Part shown: piece by piece, positions 37,150 to 46,025 of the stretch | Position numbering within the stretch: position 1 is the stretch's first letter | Layout of the letters: the number at the start of each line of letters is the position of its first letter | Origin: Pseudorhodobacter sp. E13 | Lineage (GTDB): Bacteria > Pseudomonadota > Alphaproteobacteria > Rhodobacterales > Rhodobacteraceae | Assembly (NCBI RefSeq): GCF_003991405.1 | Contig: NZ_RPEN01000155.1 | Coordinates: 124,001-188,000 of the forward strand | DNA: 64,000 bases | Direction: 5' to 3' | The notes under the pieces: model-generated | Database searches by the model: none | What the model was told of the DNA's origin: nothing | What the model saw: the letters and a program-made list of their open reading frames with translations, nothing else | Position numbers and translations under genes: made by a program

Positions 37150-37812
37150 ATGTGCGGACGTTTCTTGATCACGCATCCCAATGACGCGATGGCGCGGCTG
37201 TTCGGGGCGGCGCCTGACAATGATCTGCCCGAGGTGCCGCGCTATAACATTTGCCCAACGCAGGATGTGGCGGTGGTCACGGCGTCGGCTACGGGGGCCG
37301 AAGCGCGGCGCTTGCGCAAGATGCGCTGGGGCTTTGTGCCGCAGTGGTATAAAACCGCCACTGACGGCCCGCTGATCATCAATGCGCGCGCCGATACGAT
37401 TGCCGAGAAACCAGCCTTTCGCGCGGCGGTGCGCCAGCGGCGCTGCATCATTCCGGCGGATGGGTTTTATGAATGGTCGGCGGGCGAGGGGGGCGCACGC
37501 CTGCCGTGGTTGGTAACGCGCAGCGATGGTGCGCCCATGGCCTTTGCCGCGATCTGGCAGGATTGGGGCGATCTGACCACCTGCGCCATGGTCACGACCG
37601 AGGCAGGCCCCGGCCTTGCGGCGATCCATCACCGCGAACCTGTGATCCTTGAGCCGGATGATTGGCCGCTGTGGCTGGGCGAGGCGGGGCATGGTGCCGC
37701 ACCTTTGATGGTGGCGCGTGGGCCGGGCGTGTTGCAGGCGCATCGCGTCTCACCGGCGGTGAATTCCAACCGGGCGCAGGGGCCAGAGTTGATAGAGCCC
37801 ATCGAGGCCTGA
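37150..37812 (+). CDS. SOS response-associated peptidase (YedK/HMCES)
   Basis: A 220-residue SRAP protein that forms a covalent link with abasic sites in single-stranded DNA. Cys2 directly after the initiator Met (MCGRF) is the DNA-linking residue. YNICPTQDVAVV, MRWGFVPQWYK, NARADTIAEKPAFR and CIIPADGFYEW are family blocks with the expected Asn and Glu. HHREPVIL carries the catalytic His; most homologues have HxRMPV, so Glu replaces Met. It lies just upstream of tRNA-Gly. Confidence 0.93.
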   Translation: MCGRFLITHPNDAMARLFGAAPDNDLPEVPRYNICPTQDVAVVTASATGAEARRLRKMRWGFVPQWYKTATDGPLIINARADTIAEKPAFRAAVRQRRCIIPADGFYEWSAGEGGARLPWLVTRSDGAPMAFAAIWQDWGDLTTCAMVTTEAGPGLAAIHHREPVILEPDDWPLWLGEAGHGAAPLMVARGPGVLQAHRVSPAVNSNRAQGPELIEPIEA

Positions 37813-37839
37813 TTTTGCGCCGGATCGCGCCTCGGCGGC

Positions 37840-37868
37840 TTGCACAGGGCGGGGATGCTGATTATACC
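37840..37868 (+). promoter_or_regulatory. Predicted promoter of tRNA-Gly
   Basis: TTGCAC (37840-37845), a 17-bp spacer and TATACC (37863-37868). The -10 ends 9 bases before the mature tRNA 5' end. Confidence 0.55.
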
Positions 37869-37877
37869 AAACGCAGC

Positions 37878-37951
37878 GCGGGTGTTGTGTAATGGTAAGA
37901 CCCTAGCCTTCCAAGCTAGAGACACGGGTTCGATTCCCGTCACCCGCTCCA
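37878..37951 (+). tRNA. tRNA-Gly (TCC anticodon)
   Basis: A 74-base cloverleaf. Acceptor stem GCGGGTG pairs with CACCCGC. The D loop is in TTGTGTAATGGTAAGACC. The anticodon stem CTAGC/GCTAG encloses the loop CTTCCAA with anticodon TCC, which reads GGA and GGG codons. The T arm is ACGGG-TTCGATT-CCCGT. CCA is encoded at the 3' end. The candidate toxin gene begins 114 bp downstream. Confidence 0.97.
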
Positions 37952-37980
37952 CCTTCTTCTCCCCATTGAAAATTTTGATT

Positions 37981-38006
37981 GCCTGACGGGTCAGCTTGCG
38001 TCAGGC
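37981..38006 (+). terminator. Possible terminator after tRNA-Gly
   Basis: A perfect 8-bp stem GCCTGACG with CGTCAGGC and a 10-base loop, 29 bp after the tRNA. There is no clear T tract, so termination is only plausible. Confidence 0.4.
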
Positions 38007-38064
38007 TGCTGGCATTGTTCCGCTATTTTCACTTGCTTTTCCCCCTGATTTGAATGGGTGTTTC

Positions 38065-39411
38065 ATGGCCAAAAAGACCAAAGCCGAGCTGGTCGAAGAA
38101 GGCAAAGTCCTGACCAGCGCCATCGCCGATATTCGCAAAGGGCCGCATAATTTCGCACTGCTCATGGGCAGCGATGCGGTGCATCTGGCGGTGCATAAGA
38201 CCAAATCGACCATCGCGTTGAAAACGGAGGCGAAAACGGCGGGTGGCAATGCCGCAAAGGGCGCGTTGGGCATCGTGGACATTGAAGGCAAGACGCTGAA
38301 ATTCACCTGCGCCGAAGGGGAAGACCCGCCCGCCATGCTTGGCCGCAAATTCAAGATCCACCTCAAGGAGCGGGGCTTGAATTTCAAGGTCATGATTCTC
38401 GATTTCGCGGGCAAGGTGCTGGAGGGCGACGAGGAGGACGACACGCAGGCCTCGGGCGATGCCCCAACCGCACCAAGCGAGGACGGTGCGCAGAAAGACC
38501 TGCGCAGCAAGCTGGAGGATGCGTTCAACAAATTCGCGCCCCTGCTGAAACAGGAAATCGCCGCACGCAAGCCCATCGACCAAGCCCCGATCCTTGGGGC
38601 GATAAAAGCCTTCAAGGATGCAATGGCCCGCGAGGACTATGCCGACGCCTTGAAAAAGCTGACCATTTTGCGCGAAGGGCTGATCTCGGTTGCCAAACCG
38701 TCACAGATTGATCCGGGCAAGACGCCGAAGGGCAAAGTGGACAAGGCCGCTTTGCTGGAAAAGGCCGGGCAGGTGGATACGGTGGTGAAAAAGGCGCTGG
38801 GCGATCGCACGTTCTTTGTCCAGTCCGCCAGCCGTCTGCGGGATTTGCGCAACAGTTTCAAACAGGCCATCGCAGATGACCCCTCGGAGGAGGAATTGGC
38901 CAAGCTGAAGAAAATGAAGGAAAAGCTGGATGACCTTTTCCTGGAAGATCTGAAATTTCAAGGCCATGGCCCGCAGCGTCATGAGGGGGCGGTGACGCCA
39001 GCCCAACTGAGTGATCGGGCGAAAAACGGGATCAACCCGCAGACAGGCACGAAGTTCGATGATGTCGCGCGAACCAAGCCGCATGGCTACGGAAAGGACG
39101 CGACGCGGTTTACCGATCCGGGAGCTTATGTCGATGCCGAAGAATTCATGCGCAACGATCGCCGAACCGTGGCAGCAAAGCGCAATGCAATCCGTTTTCG
39201 CAGCAACCGGATAGAGGTGATCGTGCCGCTGAAAGAGGTGTTGGGCGATGATTACAAGAAATATGTCGAAGGCAAAACGCGCACGGGCAGCCGGAACCAT
39301 CCGACCGGATCAGTGGATACCAATCTGGAGAACTGCGATCTGATTGCGCGGTATCAGATTGCGCGCGACGGCAGTATGACTTTGATCACAATGTTCCCGA
39401 ACCCCAAATGA
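38065..39411 (+). CDS. Candidate polymorphic-type toxin with C-terminal nuclease-like domain
   Basis: A 448-residue protein in at least three parts: an N-terminal beta-rich region (1-120), an acidic linker (121-142), a Lys-rich helical region (145-292) and a C-terminal domain (about 298-448). The C-terminal part begins GHGPQRHEGAVTPAQLSDRA (300-319), resembling the QRHG...L..R lead-in found at the front of CdiA and other polymorphic-toxin tips. It ends DGSMTLITMFPNP, like RNase-type toxin ends. The basic C terminus is matched by a small, very acidic gene 12 bp downstream. No signal peptide, PAAR, VgrG, RHS or two-partner motif is present, so the delivery route is unknown. The toxin role is inference. 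Confidence 0.45.
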   Translation: MAKKTKAELVEEGKVLTSAIADIRKGPHNFALLMGSDAVHLAVHKTKSTIALKTEAKTAGGNAAKGALGIVDIEGKTLKFTCAEGEDPPAMLGRKFKIHLKERGLNFKVMILDFAGKVLEGDEEDDTQASGDAPTAPSEDGAQKDLRSKLEDAFNKFAPLLKQEIAARKPIDQAPILGAIKAFKDAMAREDYADALKKLTILREGLISVAKPSQIDPGKTPKGKVDKAALLEKAGQVDTVVKKALGDRTFFVQSASRLRDLRNSFKQAIADDPSEEELAKLKKMKEKLDDLFLEDLKFQGHGPQRHEGAVTPAQLSDRAKNGINPQTGTKFDDVARTKPHGYGKDATRFTDPGAYVDAEEFMRNDRRTVAAKRNAIRFRSNRIEVIVPLKEVLGDDYKKYVEGKTRTGSRNHPTGSVDTNLENCDLIARYQIARDGSMTLITMFPNPK

Positions 39412-39423
39412 TGAGGCGCCCCG

Positions 39424-39711
39424 ATGAGTTTTGAGAAATTTGAGATCCTCAAGGATCGTTTGCGGAATTTTGTGCATGTCAATTCGCAGGATTACGAAGA
39501 ATTGCGCGACAACCTTGATGACCCCGAGGCGGGCGAGGTTCGGGCGATCTTTCAGGCGGAATGGCGGGAGTTGATGGCAGGGGCCTTGTCGCGCAGCGAA
39601 TATGAGGCGCTGACGGATGACGAATTCGAAGACGATGCCGAGTATCAGGCCTATCTGGCCGCAATCTATGGCTATCTGTTTGAAGGGGGCGCTTACCCCG
39701 CGCGGGGGTGA
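39424..39711 (+). CDS. Candidate immunity protein, small and acidic
   Basis: A 95-residue protein with no signal peptide, very rich in Asp and Glu (DDPEAGEVRAIFQAEWREL, LTDDEFEDDAEYQAY). It lies 12 bp after the candidate toxin gene on the same strand, and a 13-bp terminator hairpin follows, making the two a closed transcription unit. High acidity next to a Lys/Arg-rich protein is typical of immunity proteins that mimic nucleic acid. Alternative: an unrelated conserved small protein. Family not recognised. Confidence 0.45.
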   Translation: MSFEKFEILKDRLRNFVHVNSQDYEELRDNLDDPEAGEVRAIFQAEWRELMAGALSRSEYEALTDDEFEDDAEYQAYLAAIYGYLFEGGAYPARG

Positions 39712-39717
39712 TGCACC

Positions 39718-39748
39718 GTTCGGGGGCAGGTTGGCCCTGCCCCCGAAC
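39718..39748. terminator. Bidirectional terminator before fabI
   Basis: A 13-bp perfect stem (GTTCGGGGGCAGG at 39718-39730, complement at 39736-39748) with a 5-base loop, between the candidate immunity gene and the convergent fabI. No long T tract on either strand, but the stem is very strong. Confidence 0.75.
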
Positions 39749-39752
39749 AGGG

Positions 39753-40544
39753 TCAGGAAATATGTTCGGCCCGTGGCATGCCCAGAACGTGATAGCCGCC
39801 GTCGACGCGGATAATCTCGCCGGTGGTGTGCATCCCGTAGTCAGAGGCAAGGTAAACCGCTGTGCCGCCCACCGATTCCAGCGAGGCATTGGTTTGCAGC
39901 GGCGCGTTGGTTTCGGTGTGGCGATAAGTTGCGCGTGCCCCGCCAATGGCTGCCCCGGCAAGGGTTTTCATCGGGCCGGGCGAAATCGCGTTCACACGGA
40001 TTTTCTGCGGCCCAAGGTCTGCCGCCAGATAGCGCACTGCCGATTCCAACGCCGCCTTGGCCACGCCCATCACGTTGTAATTCGGCGTCACGCGGTTTGA
40101 TCCGCCATAGGTCATCGTCATCAAACAGCCGCCATCCGGCATCAGTTCCGCCGCACGGCGCGACACGTCGATGAAGCTGAAGCAACTGATATCCAACGAG
40201 TTCTTGAAATTGGCGCGGCTGGTATTGCTGATCCGGCCCGTCAATTCGTTCTTGTCGGAATAGGCGATGGCATGGATCAGAAAATCAAGGCTGCCCCATT
40301 CGTCCTTGATGCGCTGAAACGCGAGGTCCAGCGAGGCATCATCGGTCACATCCACATCGACCATCAAAGATGAGCCGACGGATGCCGCCAGCGGCTCCAG
40401 CCGCTTGCCAAAGGCGTCGCCCTGATAGGTGAAGGCAAGCTCTGCCCCTTCTGCCGCCAGCGCGCGCGCGCAGCCCCATGCGATGGACCGTTCATTCGCG
40501 ACGCCCATCACAAGGCCCCGCTTGCCCTTCATCAGATCGGCCAT
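39753..40544 (-). CDS. fabI: Enoyl-ACP reductase FabI
   Basis: A 263-residue NADH-dependent enoyl-acyl carrier protein reductase that completes each elongation cycle of type II fatty acid synthesis. GVANERSIAWG is the variant Rossmann loop of FabI. The catalytic Tyr146, Tyr156 and Lys163 align with the numbering of the E. coli enzyme. AISPGPMKTLAG is the substrate-loop region. It is the last gene of the fabA-fabB-fabI run, 3 bp after fabB. Confidence 0.96.
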   Translation of the reverse strand: MADLMKGKRGLVMGVANERSIAWGCARALAAEGAELAFTYQGDAFGKRLEPLAASVGSSLMVDVDVTDDASLDLAFQRIKDEWGSLDFLIHAIAYSDKNELTGRISNTSRANFKNSLDISCFSFIDVSRRAAELMPDGGCLMTMTYGGSNRVTPNYNVMGVAKAALESAVRYLAADLGPQKIRVNAISPGPMKTLAGAAIGGARATYRHTETNAPLQTNASLESVGGTAVYLASDYGMHTTGEIIRVDGGYHVLGMPRAEHIS

Positions 40545-40547
40545 GGT

Positions 40548-41774
40548 TTACCCTTTATACTTGGACATCAGCAGCGTGGCATTGGTGCCACCAAAGCCGA
40601 AAGAGTTGGACAGAATGCTGTCATGCTCCACCTCGCGGTATGCGGTCGCGATTTCTTCGGGTTTCAGTTCCGGGTCAAGCTGGGTGACGTTGGCCGAGGC
40701 GGTGATAAACCCGCCTTGCATCATCAGCAGGCTGTAAATCGCCTCATGCACGCCGGTCGCGCCAAGGCTGTGGCCTGTCAGCGACTTGGTCGAGGAAATC
40801 GGCGGCACCGCATTTTCGCCAAAGACGCGGCGAATGGCTTTCACCTCGGTCACATCGCCTGCGGGGGTCGAGGTGCCATGCGCGTTGATATAGGAAACCT
40901 TGCGCCCTTCGGGCAGGGTGGACATGGCCAGTTTCATCGACCGCTCGCCACCCTCGCCGGACGGGGCCACCATATCGGCCCCATCGGATGTGGCACCATA
41001 GCCGGTGACTTCGGCGTAAATCTTGGCGCCACGGGCCAGCGCGTGGGACAATTCCTCCAGCACCACAACGCCGCCGCCGCCTGCGATGACGAACCCGTCA
41101 CGGGTGGCATCGAAGGCGCGCGCGGCCAGTTCGGGCGTGTCGTTATACTTGCTGGACATCGCGCCCATCGCGTCGAACAGGCAAGACAGCGTCCAATCCA
41201 GTTCCTCGCCACCACCGGCGAACACAATGTCTTGCTTGCCCATCTGGATCAGTTCCGCGCCATTGCCGATGCAATGCGCCGAGGTAGAGCAAGCCGAGGT
41301 GATCGAATAGTTCACGCCTTTGATCTTGAACGGCGTGGCCAAGCAGGCCGAGTTGGTGGAGGACATGCAGCGCGTCACCATGAAGGGGCCCATCCGCTTG
41401 GGCGCGCCTTTTTCGATGACGATATTATGCGCGGCAAAGAAGTTGGAGGTGGACGGACCGCCCGACCCCATGATCAGGCCCGCGCGTTCGTTGGAGACTT
41501 CGGCCTCGGTCAGGCCGGCATCGGCAATCGCCTGCTCCATCGCGATGAAGTTATAGGCCGCACCCGGCCCCATGAAGCGCAGGTCGCGTTTGTCGATGTG
41601 ATCTTCCAGCGTGATCTGCGGCATGCCGTGGATCTGGCTGCGGAACCCATGTTCGGCATATTCGGGGGCCGCAACGATACCGGATTTACCAGCACGCAAG
41701 CTGGCTTCAACCTCGGCCGCATTGTTCCCGATGGACGAGACAATACCGATACCTGTGATGACAACGCGGCGCAT
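40548..41774 (-). CDS. fabB: Beta-ketoacyl-ACP synthase I
   Basis: A 408-residue condensing enzyme of unsaturated fatty acid synthesis. The active-site Cys162 lies in [11 protein letters not shown]. The two catalytic histidines are in [11 protein letters not shown] (about 298) and GHSLGATG (about 333), the Cys-His-His triad of [19 protein letters not shown] is the C-terminal glycine loop. Adjacency to fabA identifies it as FabB rather than FabF. It starts 33 bp after the fabA stop. Confidence 0.96.
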   Translation of the reverse strand: MRRVVITGIGIVSSIGNNAAEVEASLRAGKSGIVAAPEYAEHGFRSQIHGMPQITLEDHIDKRDLRFMGPGAAYNFIAMEQAIADAGLTEAEVSNERAGLIMGSGGPSTSNFFAAHNIVIEKGAPKRMGPFMVTRCMSSTNSACLATPFKIKGVNYSITSACSTSAHCIGNGAELIQMGKQDIVFAGGGEELDWTLSCLFDAMGAMSSKYNDTPELAARAFDATRDGFVIAGGGGVVVLEELSHALARGAKIYAEVTGYGATSDGADMVAPSGEGGERSMKLAMSTLPEGRKVSYINAHGTSTPAGDVTEVKAIRRVFGENAVPPISSTKSLTGHSLGATGVHEAIYSLLMMQGGFITASANVTQLDPELKPEEIATAYREVEHDSILSNSFGFGGTNATLLMSKYKG

Positions 41775-41807
41775 GGGCGCACTCCTTATTCCTGGAAATC
41801 CTTGGGG

Positions 41808-42317
41808 TCAGCTTTCGGACAGGGCGACTTTCATGTCCTTGACCAGATAAATGGTTTCGCCATCCGCCTCGACCCGGCCATCGGCCACGCCCATGGTCAG
41901 GCGGCGGGTCTGAATGGCTTTGGTGAAATCGACGTAATAGCGCAGCATCTTGCGATCCGGGCGGACCATGCCTGTCAGCTTGACCTCGCCCACACCTAGC
42001 GCATAGCCGCGCCCTTGCCAGCCACGCCAGCCAAGGTTGAAACCGGTCAGCTGCCACAGCCCGTCTAGGCCAAGACAGCCGGGCATGATCGGGTTGCCGG
42101 GGAAATGGCAGTCAAAGAACCACAGATCGGGCGTGATATCGAATTCGGCCACGATATGGCCTTTGCCATGTTCGCCACCATCGGCCGACACCTCGGTGAT
42201 CCGGTCCATCATCAGCATCGGCGGCGCGGGCAATTGCGCATTTCCGGGGCCGAACAATTCGCCCCGCGCGCATTTCAGCAAACCTTCTTTATCGAAACTC
42301 GTTGGAAACTGTGCCAT
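41808..42317 (-). CDS. fabA: 3-hydroxydecanoyl-ACP dehydratase/isomerase
   Basis: A 169-residue hotdog-fold enzyme that makes the cis-3-decenoyl-ACP branch point of anaerobic unsaturated fatty acid synthesis. [17 protein letters not shown] contains His71 and Asp85, matching E. coli His70 and Asp84. PPMLMMDRI is the family start. The ATG at 42317 is chosen because the family starts MAQFPTSF; the longer frame to 42563 crosses the promoter. It is divergent from irr. Confidence 0.97.
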   Translation of the reverse strand: MAQFPTSFDKEGLLKCARGELFGPGNAQLPAPPMLMMDRITEVSADGGEHGKGHIVAEFDITPDLWFFDCHFPGNPIMPGCLGLDGLWQLTGFNLGWRGWQGRGYALGVGEVKLTGMVRPDRKMLRYYVDFTKAIQTRRLTMGVADGRVEADGETIYLVKDMKVALSES

Positions 42318-42422
42318 CCGGCAATTCCCCTCCCTGACCGCTCTTTTGTCCCCAATAACACCCAGACTTGAATACTGGCAAGGGCGGTGGCGGATTGCAG
42401 GCCTCCCTTCCGTGCATTCGGG

Positions 42423-42451
42423 TTGAAAAACTTGGGCGCAGGGGCTTATAT
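42423..42451 (+). promoter_or_regulatory. Predicted promoter of irr
   Basis: TTGAAA (42423-42428), a 17-bp spacer and TTATAT (42446-42451). Transcription would begin near 42458, about 20 bases before the ATG. It lies in the shared irr-fabA region. Confidence 0.55.
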
Positions 42452-42478
42452 AGGGGAAGACAACGGGACGGATGGAAT

Positions 42479-42898
42479 ATGCTTGATCAAGCAGTGCAGC
42501 GCGGGACGGAATGGCTGGCCAAAGGTGGCTTGCGGCCGACGCGTCAGCGTGTGGCCTTGGCAAGCTTGCTGGTGGGCGACGGGGTAGACCGTCATGTCAC
42601 CGCAGAAAGCCTGTTCGCCGCCTCCTCCGACACGGGCGACGGCGTCAGCCTTGCCACGGTTTACAACACCCTGCGCGCCTTCTGCGAAGCGGGGCTGATG
42701 CAGGAAGTCGTGGTCGATGGCTCCAAAAGCTATTTCGACACGCGGATGGATGATCACCCGCATTTCTACTGGGAAGACAGCGCCGAACTGACCGATGCGC
42801 GCGCCGATCAGTTGGAAATTGCCCGCCTGCCCGATCTGCCGCCGGGGACCGAGATTTCCAAGGTTGATGTGGTGATCCGCCTGCGCCGCAAGGCCTGA
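42479..42898 (+). CDS. irr: Iron response regulator Irr (Fur family)
   Basis: A 139-residue Fur-family regulator. The winged-helix DNA-binding part is [14 protein letters not shown] to [32 protein letters not shown] corresponds to the His-rich HxH metal/haem region of Irr. It lacks the C-terminal CxxC zinc sites of Fur. Irr in alphaproteobacteria represses iron-demanding genes when haem is low and is degraded on haem binding. Position divergent from fabA is usual in Rhodobacterales. The start at 42479 begins the domain and follows the promoter closely. Confidence 0.9.
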   Translation: MLDQAVQRGTEWLAKGGLRPTRQRVALASLLVGDGVDRHVTAESLFAASSDTGDGVSLATVYNTLRAFCEAGLMQEVVVDGSKSYFDTRMDDHPHFYWEDSAELTDARADQLEIARLPDLPPGTEISKVDVVIRLRRKA

Positions 42899-42907
42899 TC
42901 CCGCCCC

Positions 42908-43570
42908 ATGCGTGAGGCTGATCTATACGCCCCGTTGAAGGCCTATCTTGAAGCGCAAGGCTATGAGGTGAAGGCCGAGATCGGCGATTGCGATATCATG
43001 GCGCGGCGCGGGGATGAGCCTGCGATCATCGTGGAAATGAAGCTGACCTTTTCGCTGCAACTGGTGATGCAAGGCGTGGTGCGTCAGGGCCTGTTTGATC
43101 ATGTCTATCTGGCGGTTCCTGTCAGCAAAGGCTGGAAGCTGCGCTACCGCGACATCATCGCGCTGTGCCGCCGCCTGTCGCTGGGCCTGCTTGCCGTGGG
43201 GCCAAAGGGGGTAGAGGCACATCTGGACCCTGCGCCCTATGCCCCCCGGCTAAAGGCCAAACCCGCCGCCCGATTGCTGCGGGAATTTGACCGCCGCGTC
43301 GGCGACCCCAACGAAGGCGGCATTACCGGCGTCAAGAAGATGACCGCTTATCGTCAGGATGCCCTGCGTTGCGCGCTGCATTTGCAAGCAGGCCCGTGCA
43401 AGGCGTCAGAGGTGGCAAAAGCCGCCGGGGTTTCCCGCGCGGCGCAGCAAATGCGGCATGACCATTACGGCTGGTTCGAACGGGTGGAACGCGGAATCTA
43501 TCAACTGACCCCAAAGGGGCAGGCGGCCCTGCTGGAACATGCCGAGATGGCAGAGGTTTTGGCAAAGTAG
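42908..43570 (+). CDS. DUF2161 PD-(D/E)XK-like protein
   Basis: A 220-residue DUF2161 protein with a nuclease-like N-terminal half: YEVKAEIGDCDIMARRGDEPAIIVEMKL supplies the Asp and ExK of the PD-(D/E)XK fold. The C-terminal part (about 145-215, YRQDALRCALHLQ... AAGVSRAAQQMRHDHYGWFERVERG) looks like a winged helix. It therefore combines a nuclease-like fold with DNA recognition. It starts 9 bp after irr and is probably co-transcribed. Whether it cuts DNA is unknown. Confidence 0.85.
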   Translation: MREADLYAPLKAYLEAQGYEVKAEIGDCDIMARRGDEPAIIVEMKLTFSLQLVMQGVVRQGLFDHVYLAVPVSKGWKLRYRDIIALCRRLSLGLLAVGPKGVEAHLDPAPYAPRLKAKPAARLLREFDRRVGDPNEGGITGVKKMTAYRQDALRCALHLQAGPCKASEVAKAAGVSRAAQQMRHDHYGWFERVERGIYQLTPKGQAALLEHAEMAEVLAK

Positions 43571-43833
43571 CCCCGTTTCGATGAAACCCAGCACCTGCGC
43601 GCCCAGCCTGCGCCGGGGGCGTTTAGGCGAAGCCTTGAACCCATATTTGCCCGCAAGATCGTGCGAGACAATTCGCGCGAATCTGCTAGGCTTGGCGGGC
43701 ATAATTATCAAAGCACATCCACGCCAATTTGGGCGGTAGTATTGGCGGTTCTGATGCCGCTGTTTTTTCTGAACTTGGAACGAAAAAGGCGCGCAGCTTT
43801 TTCTGCGTGGTGCTTGATTGGGAGTATTCCATT

Positions 43834-44655
43834 TTGAAAACACTGGAAACGCTGCTTGGCGATGGCAGGTTGAGTGGGTTTATTATTGCGGTGATCTTGT
43901 TGAATGCCGTTGTGCTGGGGCTGATGACGCTCGATCTGTCGCCCGCGGCCATGGGGTTGCTGAACCTGATTGACCAGATATGTCTGGCGATTTTTTGCGC
44001 CGAGCTGGCGCTGAAGTTGATTGTCTGGCGCGGGCGCTTTTTTCGGGACGGCTGGAATATATTTGATTTCATCGTTGTCGGTATCGCCTTGCTGCCCACA
44101 ACCGGGGCGCTTTCTGTCTTGCGGGCGTTGCGGGTCTTGCGGCTGATGCGGTTGCTGACGGCCATTCCGTCGATGCGCCGGGTGATCAATGGCATGTTCG
44201 TGGCGCTGCCCGGCGGGGCCTCGGTCGCGGCGGTTTTGTTTGTGATGTATTACGTCGGCGCGATCATCGGGATCAGCATGTTTGGCGAAACAGTGCCGCA
44301 GCATTTCGGTGATCTGGGGACAACCTTTTTCACGCTTTTCAAAATGATGACACTGGAAGGCTGGCCCGATATTGCGTCGGTCGTGATCGAAAAACACCCG
44401 CGGGCGTGGATATTCTTTGTCGTTTTCATCGTTTTCACCACGTTCACAACGCTGAACCTGTTGTTCGGGATCATCGTCGACGCGATGGAACAGGCCAAGG
44501 AAACCGATGTGCGCGACAAGCTGGCTGAACAAGGGGTCGAGATCAGCGATGGATCCAGTGAAATGCGGATCGCAGTGATCGAAGAAGACGTAAAGGCCAT
44601 TCGCCAGATGTTGACAGATATGGCCCGCGCAAAAGGGCCAAAGGCGGAACGATAG
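43834..44655 (+). CDS. Voltage-gated cation channel, BacNav-type with TLEGWPD filter
   Basis: A 273-residue six-helix channel subunit. The voltage sensor S4 reads VLRALRVLRLMRLL, four arginines at every third position. S3 has WNIFDFIVVG, and S2 carries the usual Glu in CLAIFCAELALKLI. The pore filter is TLEGWPD after a pore helix; S6 is TLNLLFGIIVDAM, followed by a short coiled coil (EEDVKAIRQMLTDM). Sodium-selective relatives have TLESW; Gly at the fourth place and Asp at the seventh recall the calcium-selective prokaryotic channel CavMr. The start is a TTG with GGGAG upstream; a TTG at 43729 is an alternative. Confidence 0.9.
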   Translation: MKTLETLLGDGRLSGFIIAVILLNAVVLGLMTLDLSPAAMGLLNLIDQICLAIFCAELALKLIVWRGRFFRDGWNIFDFIVVGIALLPTTGALSVLRALRVLRLMRLLTAIPSMRRVINGMFVALPGGASVAAVLFVMYYVGAIIGISMFGETVPQHFGDLGTTFFTLFKMMTLEGWPDIASVVIEKHPRAWIFFVVFIVFTTFTTLNLLFGIIVDAMEQAKETDVRDKLAEQGVEISDGSSEMRIAVIEEDVKAIRQMLTDMARAKGPKAER

Positions 44656-44679
44656 GCCGAGCAAGCCTGTTGCGCTGCG

Positions 44680-45165
44680 CTAAAGGTCGAACTGCTTGGC
44701 CACGCGGGCAATCACCTTGCCATCCGACAGGGTGGCAGGTTTCCCCGCGCGGTCCTGGCCAAAGCCCATGCGGCTGTAATAGGCCAGCCCGCCGTGATTG
44801 TCGCTGCGGATCAGGGCGTTCAGATGTGTCAGCCCCAGCCCCCGCGCCGCTGCCTTGGTCTGTTCAAACAGCGCCGCACCGATGCCTTTTTGCGCATGGC
44901 CCAGCCGGGTATAGGTGCCCATCTCGCCCCAACCCTCGGGCAGGTCGCCATAGCGGCCGACCGACTGAAAACCCATCAGCACACCGCCCGCCAGCGCCAC
45001 ATGGCAGCACCAGACCTTATCCCCGATCAAGAACCAGTCGCGCAGCGTGTCAGGGTCCAGCGGCGTTTCGATCGCCGTGGTGCCGCCCTTGGCAATCAGC
45101 GCGTTCAACACCTCGGCGGCGGCAAGCGCATCCTCGGCGCGCGCGGGGCGCAGGGTCAGAACCAT
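44680..45165 (-). CDS. GNAT family acetyltransferase
   Basis: A 161-residue GCN5-related N-acetyltransferase. GTYTRLGHAQKGIGAALFEQ is motif A, with the acetyl-CoA pyrophosphate loop Q-K-G-I-G-A, and GLAYYSRMGFGQD is motif B. The start at 45165 (MVLTLRPARAEDALA) overlaps the upstream gene's stop by 10 bases. The substrate is likely a small amine or an amino-acid-like antibiotic, as in the phosphinothricin group, but it cannot be read from sequence. Confidence 0.88.
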   Translation of the reverse strand: MVLTLRPARAEDALAAAEVLNALIAKGGTTAIETPLDPDTLRDWFLIGDKVWCCHVALAGGVLMGFQSVGRYGDLPEGWGEMGTYTRLGHAQKGIGAALFEQTKAAARGLGLTHLNALIRSDNHGGLAYYSRMGFGQDRAGKPATLSDGKVIARVAKQFDL

Positions 45166-46025
45166 TGCCCCGGCTCCATCAGCCCCAAATCCATCAATTG
45201 CTGGCTGTGCCATTGGAACTTGATGGAATTATGCCATTTGAAATCATGGATGTCATAGCGCGACCCCGGATTGGATTTCAGCGCCTTGGCGGTGCGGAAG
45301 GACACGACCGCCGTGGTGATGTTGTGGTGCCACGGGCAGGCGTAGGTGTTGTATTCCTCATCCGAGAAGGTGAAATCCGGGCGCAGGCGCAGCCCCGGTT
45401 TGGCGCGGAACACCGCGATCCGGTCGATCTTGCGGCGCGCGGCGGGGATATGTTCCTCAAACCGCCAGCGAAGCCCGCCGAAAAAGTCCAGCTGACGCTC
45501 TCGCGGGTGGTTGTGATTGGCCGGATCGGGCCGACCCAAAGCGTAATAGCCCGATTTATCCAGCATCGCGTCTTCCAGCGACACGGCACTGGGGTGCTTG
45601 TCCAGATCATCGGCGTAAAGGTCGATCACATAAGACAGCAGGGCATCGCGCCGTTCCTCGGTGTGAAAGGCCAGCAATTCCCGGATGTTGCGTGACTCGC
45701 AGAACGGGTGGAACAGATATTCGGCGTTATATCCGTAATAGAACCAAAGCCCCGGCGCCGCCTCGATCAATTGGTTGACAGCTGTCATCATCGCCTCTGG
45801 CTGATGGGTCGCAAAATCAATCCGGTGGATTTTGTCTTCGACCGAGGCGGGCAGGTCTATCTCGGGGTTAGCCAGCATCAGCACCGCGCGAAAGCCGATA
45901 TCGAGATGGTGCAGCAGCGTGCTTTCCACCTCTACCGGGTCTTCGGCCATGATGATGGCGATGGGGCCTTTGGCAAGCACATCGCGCCCTTTGTCCACAA
46001 AGGCCGCCAGATTTGAATAACGCAT
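45156..46025 (-). CDS. Conserved protein, possibly glycosyltransferase-like
   Basis: A 289-residue soluble protein starting MRYSNLAAFVDKGRDVLAKG. PIAIIMAEDPVEVESTLLHHLDIGFRAVLML looks like the first beta-alpha unit of a GT-A fold. DEEYNTYACPWHHNITTAVV and the ending FKWHNSIKFQWHSQQLMDLGLMEP are distinctive. I recall similar proteins annotated as family 2 glycosyltransferases, but no clear DxD motif is seen, so the function is not settled. It overlaps the GNAT gene by 10 bp and is divergent from miaB. Confidence 0.65.
   Translation of the reverse strand: MRYSNLAAFVDKGRDVLAKGPIAIIMAEDPVEVESTLLHHLDIGFRAVLMLANPEIDLPASVEDKIHRIDFATHQPEAMMTAVNQLIEAAPGLWFYYGYNAEYLFHPFCESRNIRELLAFHTEERRDALLSYVIDLYADDLDKHPSAVSLEDAMLDKSGYYALGRPDPANHNHPRERQLDFFGGLRWRFEEHIPAARRKIDRIAVFRAKPGLRLRPDFTFSDEEYNTYACPWHHNITTAVVSFRTAKALKSNPGSRYDIHDFKWHNSIKFQWHSQQLMDLGLMEPGQWF

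Noticed and set aside
37878-39711. An integrated island at tRNA-Gly with attachment sites
   Set aside because: No integrase, no repeat of the tRNA 3' end downstream, and normal fab genes follow directly.
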